Shown here piece by piece: positions 15,140 through 22,097 of a DNA stretch of 24,053 nucleotides. Made by a program: the position numbers and the translations under genes. Position 1 is the stretch's first letter, and each line of letters begins with the position of its first letter. The DNA comes from JBBTCX01 sp964494205 (GTDB taxonomy: Bacteria > Planctomycetota > Phycisphaerae > UBA1845): contig CAZBRD010000032.1 in the NCBI GenBank assembly GCA_964494205.1, positions 1-24,053 of the forward strand, given 5' to 3'. The notes below the pieces were generated by a model. It saw only the letters and a list, made by a program, of their open reading frames with translations. It did not search any database and was not told the DNA's origin.

Positions 15140-16972
15140 GTGAAAGTTGCGTTAGCCCAGATTAACCCCACGATCGGAGACATCTCCGGAAACATCGAGC
15201 TAATCCTGCAGCGTGTAGACGAAGCCAAGCAGGCGGGCGCGGCGATAATCGTTTTCCCCGAGTTAGCCGTGTTCGGCTATCCGCCGAAAGACCTCGTGCA
15301 TCGCAAAGACCTCGTGCAGCGAAACGTGGCAGCCGTGCAGGCAATCGCGGCCAAGTGTCACGGCATCGACGCCATCGTCGGCTTCGTGAAACCCACCACC
15401 TCGAATCGCGGCAAGGGCGTGCAGAACGCAGCCGCCGTCTGCCGCGACGGCAAAGTTGTCGCAACTTACGTGAAAGCCCTGCTGCCCACCTACGACGTGT
15501 TCGACGAATCGCGCTACTTCGACGTGGGCCGCTCGGTCGTGACGGTCAAGCTCGAAAACGCCGCGGCGCCAGTGACATACGGTGTCACCATCTGCGAAGA
15601 CCTCTGGAACGATCAGCAGTTCGATGGCCGTCAAGTGTACGGCTACGACCCGGTGCAGGAGACAGTGACCGGCGGCGCGAAGCTGCTCGTCAATCTCTCC
15701 GCCTCACCGTTCCAGGCCGGCAAGCAGCAAATCCGCGAGCAAATCTTCGGCGAGCAGATGCGCGAGTTCCGCGTGCCATTGCTCTACGTGAACCAGGTCG
15801 GCGGCAACGACGACCTCGTCTTCGACGGCGGCACCATCGTGATGGACGCCAACGGCCAGGTCATCGCCCGCGCGAAAGCGTTCGTCGAAGAACTCCTGAT
15901 CGTCGAATTGAACGACCAAACACACTTCCGTGCTGGAGCAGAATCCCCATCGCCCCATCCAGCCGAGCCCTTTGCGCAAGCAAAGGAAAAATCATCGCTC
16001 AAAGCGGCGACTAAATCAGAGCCCGGAGCGCGAGCGACGGGTTTCGACGCCCCTTATGCAAGCAAGCAACAATCAGAACCGCGACCGCAAGGGAGCGGCC
16101 CGAACCGCATCGAACCCTACCCCGATCGCCTCGACAGCATCCGCCACGCGCTCGTGCTCGGCCTGCGCGACTACGTGAAAAAATGCGGCTTCGACAGCGT
16201 CGTGCTCGGCCTCTCCGGCGGCATCGATTCCGCACTCACCGCCGCTCTCGCCGTCGAAGCCCTCGGTGCGAACCACGTTCACGGCGTGGCCATGCCCTCG
16301 CGATACAGCAGCGACCACAGCGTGCAGGACGCCGAAGCCCTCGCGCGAAATCTCGGCATCGATTACCGCGTCATCCCCATCGAAGACACGCACCGCACGA
16401 TGGAAACAGCCATGGAGCCACACTTCCGCGGCCTGCCGCGCGGCGTCGCCGAGGAAAACCTGCAAGCCCGCATCCGCGGCAACCTGCTGATGGCGCTCTC
16501 CAACAAGTTCAACTGGCTGCTGCTCACCACCGGCAACAAAAGCGAACTCGCGGTGGGTTATTGCACGCTCTACGGCGACATGTGCGGCGGCCTCGCGGTC
16601 ATCAGCGACGTGCCCAAAACCGTGGTCTACGAACTCTCGCGGCGCATCAACGCCTCGATGAGCCGCCCGTGGATTCCGCAGCGCACCATCGACAAACCAC
16701 CGTCCGCCGAGCTGCGCGAGAACCAGCTCGACAGCGACTCGCTCCCGCCCTACGACCTGCTCGACGCGATCCTCGAGCAATACATCGAGCACGAAAAATC
16801 AATCGACGACATGGTCGCGCTCGACTTCGATCGCCCAACGGTCGAGCGCGTCTTCCGCCTCGTCGACCGCAGCGAATACAAACGCAAACAAGCGGCTGTA
16901 GGTTTACGCGTCACCAGCCGCGCCTTCGGCACAGGACGGAGAATTCCGATTGCGATGAAGGGAACGGTCTAA
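15140..16972 (+). CDS. nadE: glutamine-dependent NAD+ synthetase with an in-frame repeat insertion
   Basis: A 610-residue cytoplasmic enzyme for the last step of NAD synthesis: it amidates nicotinate adenine dinucleotide with ATP, using ammonia from glutamine. The N-terminal nitrilase-type glutaminase domain shows the triad Glu41 (VFPELAVFGY), Lys112 (VKALLPTYDVFDE) and Cys152 (TICEDLWND). The C-terminal synthetase domain has the PP-loop LGLSGGIDSALTA (SGG near 358) and TTGNKSELAVGYCTLYGDMCGG. Related enzymes of this architecture are about 540-575 residues. The excess lies between the domains, at about 265-322, where repeat modules encode EPFAQAK and SEPRPQGSG. Catalytic residues on both sides are intact, so the enzyme is probably active. 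Because ammonia must travel between the domains, an insertion at this linker is worth noting. Start is a GTG with a clear ribosome site. Confidence 0.95.
   Translation: MKVALAQINPTIGDISGNIELILQRVDEAKQAGAAIIVFPELAVFGYPPKDLVHRKDLVQRNVAAVQAIAAKCHGIDAIVGFVKPTTSNRGKGVQNAAAVCRDGKVVATYVKALLPTYDVFDESRYFDVGRSVVTVKLENAAAPVTYGVTICEDLWNDQQFDGRQVYGYDPVQETVTGGAKLLVNLSASPFQAGKQQIREQIFGEQMREFRVPLLYVNQVGGNDDLVFDGGTIVMDANGQVIARAKAFVEELLIVELNDQTHFRAGAESPSPHPAEPFAQAKEKSSLKAATKSEPGARATGFDAPYASKQQSEPRPQGSGPNRIEPYPDRLDSIRHALVLGLRDYVKKCGFDSVVLGLSGGIDSALTAALAVEALGANHVHGVAMPSRYSSDHSVQDAEALARNLGIDYRVIPIEDTHRTMETAMEPHFRGLPRGVAEENLQARIRGNLLMALSNKFNWLLLTTGNKSELAVGYCTLYGDMCGGLAVISDVPKTVVYELSRRINASMSRPWIPQRTIDKPPSAELRENQLDSDSLPPYDLLDAILEQYIEHEKSIDDMVALDFDRPTVERVFRLVDRSEYKRKQAAVGLRVTSRAFGTGRRIPIAMKGTV
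15965..16100 (+). repeat. palindromic repeat modules inserted in frame in nadE
   Basis: Module 1 (15965-15986) has the same sequence as in clpB and is read as EPFAQAK. A different unit containing CCCGGAGCGCGAGCGACGGG follows at about 16021-16040. Module 2 is at 16071-16100 (AATCAGAACCGCG...GCGGCC) and is read here as SEPRPQGSG, a different frame from clpB. Confidence 0.85.
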
Positions 16973-17002
16973 CAGAGTCTCGATGAAGTGGACGGTATTA
17001 AA

Positions 17003-17072
17003 TTCTCCCTCTCCCTCTGAGACGGAGTGCGCCCAAGGCGGAAGCACGACGGGGCTGGGGTGAGGGTCTCCT
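17003..17072. repeat. CCCTCTCCCTCTGAG...GGCTGGGGTGAGGG element
   Basis: The stretch begins with CCCTCTCCCTCT and ends with GGGGCTGGGGTGAGGG, with imperfectly complementary ends. It resembles a dispersed intergenic element familiar from many bacterial genomes. It lies downstream of nadE. No gene is supported in 16973-17467. Confidence 0.4.
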
Positions 17073-17091
17073 TCTGCAATTCGTCTTCTGC

Positions 17092-17147
17092 GCCCCTTTG
17101 CGCAAGCAAAGGAAATGAATCAGAACCGCGCCCGCAAGGAAGCGGCC
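17092..17147 (+). repeat. module 1 plus module 2 repeat, intergenic copy
   Basis: GCCCCTTTGCGCAAGCAAAGG (module 1) at 17092-17112 is followed closely by module 2 at 17118-17147 (AATCAGAACCGCG...GCGGCC). Order and orientation match the copies inside clpB and nadE. Confidence 0.85.
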
Positions 17148-17454
17148 CGGTTGCGTTTCTTTGCGCGACCCCCGATACCCGCTCGCCAGAGCGGTTTTTC
17201 TTCGGCGCTTTTGCGCGGCGCAGGCAAATTCCTCGACTGGCCTTCTGGAAACGCGGTTTTTCGACGTGAAAAAAATATTTCGCGCAGAAGTGATCTTGCG
17301 GATGCTGCAGGCACTTGGGCGGACATGATCGAAAATACGCCATGGCAGGTTCATGGTGTTTCTCCCTCTCCTCTCAATAACAACACCGCTGATCGCTCAA
17401 AACGCGCAAGGTAGCAGCGTAGCATCAATGTACCTCTAGCTAAACATAGGTTGG

Positions 17455-17460
17455 TATACT
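17455..17460 (+). promoter_or_regulatory. -10 element giving a near-leaderless start
   Basis: TATACT matches five of six -10 positions and ends 7 bp before the ATG at 17468. Transcription would begin at or next to the start codon. No -35 match is evident, and no ribosome site precedes the ATG. Confidence 0.4.
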
Positions 17461-17467
17461 CTTGATT

Positions 17468-17938
17468 ATGGCACTACCGCCGGACGACATTCAGCACGAC
17501 AAATCTGCGACCGGACTAAACGATAGTGCGTGCCCGCGCTGTCGCGGTAGGGGCCATGTATATCCTGGTTTGGGCTTTGTCATATTCTGCGCAATTTGCT
17601 TAGGCCTATTGAGTTTCATCACTTGGCGAGCTGTTACCATAATCCAATCAGGCAAGTGGCCTAGCACAAGGCACATCGGTGCGTTTTTCATGATGTTGAT
17701 CGTAAACGTGGCCTTCCTACAGTCATTTCGAGCACCTTGTCGTCGTTGCAGGGGATGGGGAAGCCTAAGCGATTCCAATTCGGCTGATTATCGCGTCCCA
17801 GCGGATTTGTTTGGTTCCACGATTGAAAGTCACGTACTCTGCGATGTTTGCGGTTATGATTTGTTCCAGCTTGCACGTGGCGGGAGATGCCCCGAGTGCG
17901 GTACAGTGATTTTGGCAATCAATCCGAAGGAACAATAG
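17468..17938 (+). CDS. small membrane protein with zinc-ribbon motifs
   Basis: A 156-residue protein with three cysteine clusters and two hydrophobic helices. CPRCRGRG near the N-terminus is a DnaJ-type CxxCxGxG motif. The hydrophobic helices GLGFVIFCAICLGLLSFITW and HIGAFFMMLIVNVAFLQSF follow. Then come CRRCRGWG and the C-terminal ribbon CDVCGYDLFQLARGGRCPECGT, whose two CxxC pairs should bind zinc. I recall CxxCGYDL...RCPECG ribbons as common in planctomycete membrane proteins. The two CxxCxGxG motifs on either side of the membrane region could form one zinc site if both ends face the same side. An in-frame TTG at 17462 is an alternative start. Function is unknown. Repeat modules flank it (17092-17147 and 17979-18008). 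Confidence 0.75.
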   Translation: MALPPDDIQHDKSATGLNDSACPRCRGRGHVYPGLGFVIFCAICLGLLSFITWRAVTIIQSGKWPSTRHIGAFFMMLIVNVAFLQSFRAPCRRCRGWGSLSDSNSADYRVPADLFGSTIESHVLCDVCGYDLFQLARGGRCPECGTVILAINPKEQ

Positions 17939-17978
17939 TTCGCAATCGTAGATCGGGTCCGCGCACCGGTCACGAAGT

Positions 17979-18008
17979 GATCAGAACCGCGCCCGCAAGG
18001 AAGCGGCC
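17979..18008 (+). repeat. module 2 repeat, solitary copy
   Basis: GATCAGAACCGCG...GCGGCC, preceded by a fragment (GTCCGCGCACCGGTCACG) related to other local palindromes. No module 1 hairpin is next to it. The unit ends about 135 bp before the gene at 18144. Confidence 0.8.
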
Positions 18009-18130
18009 TTCGCGCTACCGCATTTACACAAATCACGGTAAAATCCTGCCATCGGACGGAGCGTTTCGAATCAATTCACGGATGTATGTTGGTGGAAAAT
18101 TTCCCATTTACGATAGGTGGAAAGTACATC

Positions 18131-18136
18131 TAGGAG
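18131..18136 (+). promoter_or_regulatory. ribosome binding site of the secreted Gly-rich protein
   Basis: TAGGAG lies 7 bp before the ATG at 18144 and supports that start. Confidence 0.65.
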
Positions 18137-18143
18137 CAAATAG

Positions 18144-19328
18144 ATGAAACCAAGGTTCCTGATATTGGTCATTGGATTCTTAATGAGCAGTTCTATTCTC
18201 CGCGCCGATTTCAACAGCGGATCAGACGGCTCCGACGGAGCGTTCAATCCGGCGCCCAGCATCGAAATCGATCTCGACCTCGCCGCAACAGGTACGTGGG
18301 ACATGCCAAGCCCTGTAGCCGGCCAAGGTGTCTATGATCCGCAGCAATGGGCTGTCGTGTTCAAGTACACGACGATTGACATCCCTGCTGGCATCACGGT
18401 GACTTTCAAGAATCATCGAAGCGGCGCGCCGGTTGTGTGGCTGGCCCAGGGTGATGTTATCATCTTGGGCGCAGTGAATTTGAGTGGAGAACGAGGACAT
18501 CATTCAAATGAATCGCCCTATTTTTCTGAAGGCGGTCCTGGAGCCTTTGGTGGTGCAAGAATTTCTAATTCTGGTGGATTTGGACCCGCTGGTGGCGAGA
18601 CATCCCTATTCGATGGCTTTTGCGGCAACTATGTCGGTCGATATGGCAACGACGAAATCCTACCGCTTATTGGAGGGTCGGGTGGCAGCCGAAGTACGCA
18701 AAATCCAACTTCGGGAGGCGGGGCTGGTGGCGGTGCAATTCTTATTGGTAGTAGCACACGAATAATAATTGGGGGGTTTCAAGCGATTTCCGCCGACGGC
18801 GGAAGTTCAGATCATCCGAACTCAAAGGGAAGTGGCGGAGCGATTCGTTTGATCGGCGATACAGTCGAAGGCTTAGGCGGTATGAGCGCTTCTCAGGGCG
18901 GATACAGCTGGCCGTGTGATCAAACTATACAAGGTAGGATTCGAATTGAGGCGGATTTACTGTCCTATGTGGGGTCTACGATACCCTCATACACTTTTGG
19001 TCCTCCGGGACCAATTTTCCTACCAATAAACGCTCCGACACTAACCGTGACGACAGTTGCAGCGACTCAAGTTCCGAGTGATCCGCTTAGTGGAATTGTT
19101 ACACCGGATGTTGAAATAGATGATGAAGGTCCCGTAACTTTGCATATCGAAGCTACTGGAGTGCCGCCTCAAGCGCATGTGTCCTGTCGAATTGTTCCTG
19201 CACAAGGAGAGACAATAGGAGTGAATGGACCACTGATTGCACAAGGAAACGGAATCTCGACTGCAGACCTGGTGGTTACTTTTCCGCAGGGAGCATCAGA
19301 AGTACAGTGTCGAGCATACTGGCAATAA
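18144..19328 (+). CDS. secreted glycine-rich protein, family unnamed
   Basis: A 394-residue exported protein. The signal peptide is MKPRFLILVIGFLMSSSILRA, with cleavage likely after Ala21. The mature start, DFNSGSDGSDGAFNPAPS, followed by QWAVVFKYTTIDIPAGITVTFKNH and APVVWLAQGDVIILGAVNLSG, is an arrangement I associate with exported planctomycete and myxobacterial proteins. The middle is glycine-rich (SEGGPGAFGGARIS, SGGGAGGGAILIGSS) and suggests a parallel beta-helix or similar repeat fold. The last 110 residues look like an Ig-like beta domain (TVAATQVPSDPLSGIVTPDV, ending QCRAYWQ). No catalytic motif is visible. A strong ribosome site precedes the start. The stop is 8 bp before the next gene, so the two probably form an operon. 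Role is unknown, perhaps surface or matrix. Confidence 0.75.
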   Translation: MKPRFLILVIGFLMSSSILRADFNSGSDGSDGAFNPAPSIEIDLDLAATGTWDMPSPVAGQGVYDPQQWAVVFKYTTIDIPAGITVTFKNHRSGAPVVWLAQGDVIILGAVNLSGERGHHSNESPYFSEGGPGAFGGARISNSGGFGPAGGETSLFDGFCGNYVGRYGNDEILPLIGGSGGSRSTQNPTSGGGAGGGAILIGSSTRIIIGGFQAISADGGSSDHPNSKGSGGAIRLIGDTVEGLGGMSASQGGYSWPCDQTIQGRIRIEADLLSYVGSTIPSYTFGPPGPIFLPINAPTLTVTTVAATQVPSDPLSGIVTPDVEIDDEGPVTLHIEATGVPPQAHVSCRIVPAQGETIGVNGPLIAQGNGISTADLVVTFPQGASEVQCRAYWQ

Positions 19329-19336
19329 CCAAAGAC

Positions 19337-19993
19337 ATGGGTACTTTTAGACGGTTAATTTGCTTCCTTGTCGAATGCAGTTTCTTGTCAATGGGAATTT
19401 GCACGCTTGTGCCGCACGCGCAAGCCGTCGAAGCTATCTCTCGCTCCTTCACGGTTGTTAATCACACCCAAGCGCCGCTCGTCTACCGCGAAGCCATCTC
19501 GCGGCCCTTCACTGTGGTGAACCACACTCAAACGCCGCTGATCTATCGTGAGGCTATCTCCCGTGCGTTCACGGTCGTTAATACTCCGAAATTGACCATA
19601 GCCTTTCGGGAGGCCATTTCGCGTCCGTTCACAGTCATTAACCACACGACCACGCCTTTGATTTACCGTGAAGCAATTTCTCGCGCATTCACCGTTCGAT
19701 TATGCACAGCAACGATGTGCGACGACGACGATGTGTGCAGCTGCGATCGGTGCCTCAGCGGCGAGTGTGACTACTTCTTCACACGGTACGGCGACACGAA
19801 ATGTGGCGAGATTCCGTCTACAGTCGATTTGGACGACATCCTCTGCACATTGAGTGGTTTCAGCAACTTTGTCGCTTGCCCCAACGCCGACATCGCACCG
19901 GCATGTGTCGGAAACGATCGCATCAATCTCGACGACATCCTCGCGGTTCTCGCTGCGTTCTCCGGTGCCGATCCCTGCGGCTGCACTGAGTGA
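19337..19993 (+). CDS. secreted tandem-repeat protein with dockerin-like C-terminus
   Basis: A 218-residue exported protein in three parts. The signal peptide (hydrophobic LICFLVECSFLSMGICTLV, ending HAQA) is followed by five tandem 20-residue repeats of the form EAISRxFTVVNHTQxPLIYR, the fifth incomplete. After a short Cys/Asp-rich segment (MCDDDDVCSCDRCLSGECDY) there are two dockerin-like motifs: VDLDDILCTLSGFSNF, and INLDDILAVLAAFSG followed by PCGCTE. Paired Asp-rich motifs of this kind resemble calcium-binding dockerin half-sites, which in other bacteria dock to cohesin domains. A GTG at 19307 overlapping the upstream gene is an alternative start, but the signal peptide begins best at 19337. 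Function is unknown; a structural or surface role is likely. Confidence 0.75.
   Translation: MGTFRRLICFLVECSFLSMGICTLVPHAQAVEAISRSFTVVNHTQAPLVYREAISRPFTVVNHTQTPLIYREAISRAFTVVNTPKLTIAFREAISRPFTVINHTTTPLIYREAISRAFTVRLCTATMCDDDDVCSCDRCLSGECDYFFTRYGDTKCGEIPSTVDLDDILCTLSGFSNFVACPNADIAPACVGNDRINLDDILAVLAAFSGADPCGCTE
19430..19696 (+). repeat. 60-bp tandem repeats inside the EAISR protein gene
   Basis: Repeats begin exactly every 60 bp, at 19430, 19490, 19550, 19610 and 19670, each starting GAA or GAG GCN AT(C/T) TC. The first four are full length and the fifth stops after about 27 bp. The third has diverged most (VNTPKLTIAFR). Confidence 0.9.
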
Positions 19994-20001
19994 GCACGTA
20001 G

Positions 20002-20020
20002 GTCGGGTCACAGACCCGAC
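20002..20020. terminator. hairpin between convergent genes
   Basis: GTCGGGT and ACCCGAC form a perfect 7-bp stem with a CACAG loop in the 62-bp gap between two convergent genes. It could act as a bidirectional terminator. It also resembles dispersed GTCGGGT...ACCCGAC repeats in planctomycetes. No U-run follows. Confidence 0.4.
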
Positions 20021-20055
20021 GCCAGACCGCACACCCAGCACCCGATCCGTCCAGC

Positions 20056-21720
20056 CTAAGGCGTACAGCCACAAGGATTCGATCCGCCAAAAGCGGACAA
20101 CACGGCCAGTAGGTCATCCAGGTTGATCACCTGGTTTCCGGAGCATGGCGAGATGTCTGAATTCGGGCAGTTTCCAAAATTGGCGAAGCCCTGAATAGTG
20201 CACAGGATATCGTCAAGGTTCACTTGGTTCGCAGGCCCTGCACAGTTCACATTGCCGTATGCAATCGGCACCGTGCTGCACACGTCGTTGGAACATTGCG
20301 CGCATCCGCACGCACTGATGTGAAGATGAGAACAAGCCGCGTCGCCGACACAAGCACACGCGTCGCCGATGCCGTTCGCGTTTGAATCCTCTTGTCCGGG
20401 ATTCGCCACCTCCGGGCAATTGTCAAAAAAGCCGCCGAAGTCATCAATGACGCCATCATTGTCCGCATCGGCCGGCGCTACCGGGGCATATTCGGAAAAA
20501 TGCGCGACTTCTGCCGTGCAAGTAGCGATGAACACGCCGGAGCCCCGCGGCGTTTCGGCCGTCGTACAATCGGATGCCAGCGGCACGTACGCCAAGTCGA
20601 AGTCCGAGTACAAATAAATCTGCATTAGTTCTCGCTGCTCAGGAGTAAGCGCCGAGACGTCGCACGAGATCGTGAGCGTCACGGGACTTTCGAACAACAG
20701 CCCGTTAGGGCCAAAGAAATAAACGCCGCATGGAACCGTCCCCGCGTCGGATTCGGCCCCAGCGAGAATGGATGCGCTAGGATCGGAGGGCACCGTGGTC
20801 ATGATCGTAATGGTCTCATCCGACATCAGGTCACCCGGTTCGATGTTGAGCTCTACCGCTCCGCTTTCAGTCGCAACCACGCCGCCTACAGCGGCATCGA
20901 CTTCAACTCCAGCAGAACCGCCCATTTCGCACCCAGTCGGTCCAACGAGGTTCGGACAGTCATCACAAACGTCGCCGATAGAGTCCTGGTCGGCGTCAGA
21001 TTGCATGCTGTTGTAATCAATCAAACAATTATCACAGTCATCACCCACTCCATCGCCATCACCGTCTGACTGATCGGGGTTGTATAGGTTGGGGCAGTTG
21101 TCCTCTCCGAAGTCATCGGCGCCATCACTGTCCAGGTCAGCGGGCCCGATGGTCACTTGCAGACCATCCATGCTGACGGGAATCAGGTCTAGATTGCTGT
21201 CGCGAAGAAAGGTCACCGGAAGGAAGTCAATCTTTGCCGAGCCGGACGCTTGACCGGAAATCTCGTAGTAAAAGGTTCCTAAATACTCGGCATCCGTCAC
21301 GGGTACACCGGTTGAATTAACAGGGAGTCCCGCCGCGATGCGTGGCCCACCTTCCTCGCTGCAGTCTTCGTCCACGGCAGGGAAGTTTGTGATGCCATTG
21401 AAAACATACGTGGGGTTGTTGTGGCTTTGCTCGATCTCAGGGCTGCCGACCGGATCCGCTGATCCGCCGCCGGAGAACGGTGCGGTGCAACTAAGTACGA
21501 CGTTAAACCCCTTCACGTTGACCGGGCTGTTTTCTAGCAACACATCGATCGCAAGTGTCACTCCGGCAGGTGCGTGCACAGAGAGATTACTTCCTGCGAC
21601 TCCTTGATGGTGCACGTCGTGAAGCACGAGGAACAACCTGGCCGAAGCACTTGCTTGTCCACAAACTCCAAGGCACCAAACCGCGCCCACCACGCCGAAT
21701 GCCGTACGGGAATTGATCAT
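20056..21720 (-). CDS. secreted protein with cohesin-like, thrombospondin type-3 and dockerin-like regions
   Basis: A 554-residue exported protein. The signal peptide (MINSRTAFGVVGAVWCLGVC, ending ASAS) leads into a beta-rich region of about 25-190 (VTLAIDVLLENSPVNVKGFNVVLSC, then EYLGTFYYEISGQASG) that resembles cohesin domains. Next are Asp-rich thrombospondin type-3-like calcium repeats (DLDSDGADDFGEDNCPN, QSDGDGDGVGDDCDNC, QSDADQDSIGDVCDDCPN). A beta domain with PCGVYFFGPNGLLFESPVTLTISC follows, then another calcium repeat (DADNDGVIDDFGGFFDNCPE). The C-terminus has two dockerin-like motifs (VNLDDILCTIQGFANF, INLDDLLAVLSAFGG, then CGCTP). The ribosome site AGGAG at 21728-21732 confirms the start. 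The C-terminal module closely matches that of the convergent gene at 19337. Having both cohesin-like and dockerin-like parts suggests assembly on the cell surface, but that is inferred. Confidence 0.78.
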   Translation of the reverse strand: MINSRTAFGVVGAVWCLGVCGQASASARLFLVLHDVHHQGVAGSNLSVHAPAGVTLAIDVLLENSPVNVKGFNVVLSCTAPFSGGGSADPVGSPEIEQSHNNPTYVFNGITNFPAVDEDCSEEGGPRIAAGLPVNSTGVPVTDAEYLGTFYYEISGQASGSAKIDFLPVTFLRDSNLDLIPVSMDGLQVTIGPADLDSDGADDFGEDNCPNLYNPDQSDGDGDGVGDDCDNCLIDYNSMQSDADQDSIGDVCDDCPNLVGPTGCEMGGSAGVEVDAAVGGVVATESGAVELNIEPGDLMSDETITIMTTVPSDPSASILAGAESDAGTVPCGVYFFGPNGLLFESPVTLTISCDVSALTPEQRELMQIYLYSDFDLAYVPLASDCTTAETPRGSGVFIATCTAEVAHFSEYAPVAPADADNDGVIDDFGGFFDNCPEVANPGQEDSNANGIGDACACVGDAACSHLHISACGCAQCSNDVCSTVPIAYGNVNCAGPANQVNLDDILCTIQGFANFGNCPNSDISPCSGNQVINLDDLLAVLSAFGGSNPCGCTP

Positions 21721-21727
21721 TTGAGTT

Positions 21728-21732
21728 CTCCT
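21728..21732 (-). promoter_or_regulatory. ribosome binding site of the cohesin/dockerin-like protein
   Basis: On the minus strand AGGAG lies 7 bp upstream of the ATG at 21720, in the context TTAGGAGAACTC. Confidence 0.65.
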
Positions 21733-21961
21733 AAGACGTAGTCGTTCTGCACGTTTGTCAGGTGAAAAAATGAGCTGTCAAACGCCGCATATGAAAGGGG
21801 GCAATTATCCGTTTCCGGAAAATAATTAAACCCACATATTTCGAAGTAATCAATGGGGGCGACGGAATAAAAATTTATTGCCTTTAGTAACCAAAAACAG
21901 TGTGTTCCTCGTCACGATGTAAAGTGGCAGTGTTATTGAAATTCGAGAAAAGTTCGATCGG

Positions 21962-21973
21962 TGCTAGCTAGCA
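21962..21973. promoter_or_regulatory. 12-bp perfect palindrome in the divergent intergenic region
   Basis: TGCTAGCTAGCA is a perfect palindrome. A second inverted repeat (GCTTTGG at 21981-21987 with CCAAAGC at 22004-22010) follows. Both lie in the 377-bp AT-rich region between divergent genes (starts at 21720 and 22098). They are candidate operator or leader structures. No gene is visible in this gap. Confidence 0.35.
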
Positions 21974-22097
21974 GAGTTACGCTTTGGTCGAGTCCGCAGT
22001 GGTCCAAAGCCCCGACTTCTCCGCTTTTCGATTTCCCCCTAGAGTCTCTGCAAATCTCCGGGCATTACTGAATAACTCGAACCAGAGAATCTAAACC

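Noticed and set aside
16073..16986. Open frames overlapping the synthetase half of nadE on both strands
   Set aside because: They are Arg/Ala-rich shadows of the real NadE frame, which carries all catalytic motifs.
16969..17343. Minus-strand open frame downstream of nadE
   Set aside because: Most of its length is translation of dispersed repeat elements, including modules 1 and 2.
19430..19696. CRISPR-like periodic repeats
   Set aside because: The 60-bp repeats are contiguous, without spacers, and encode a continuous 20-residue protein repeat.
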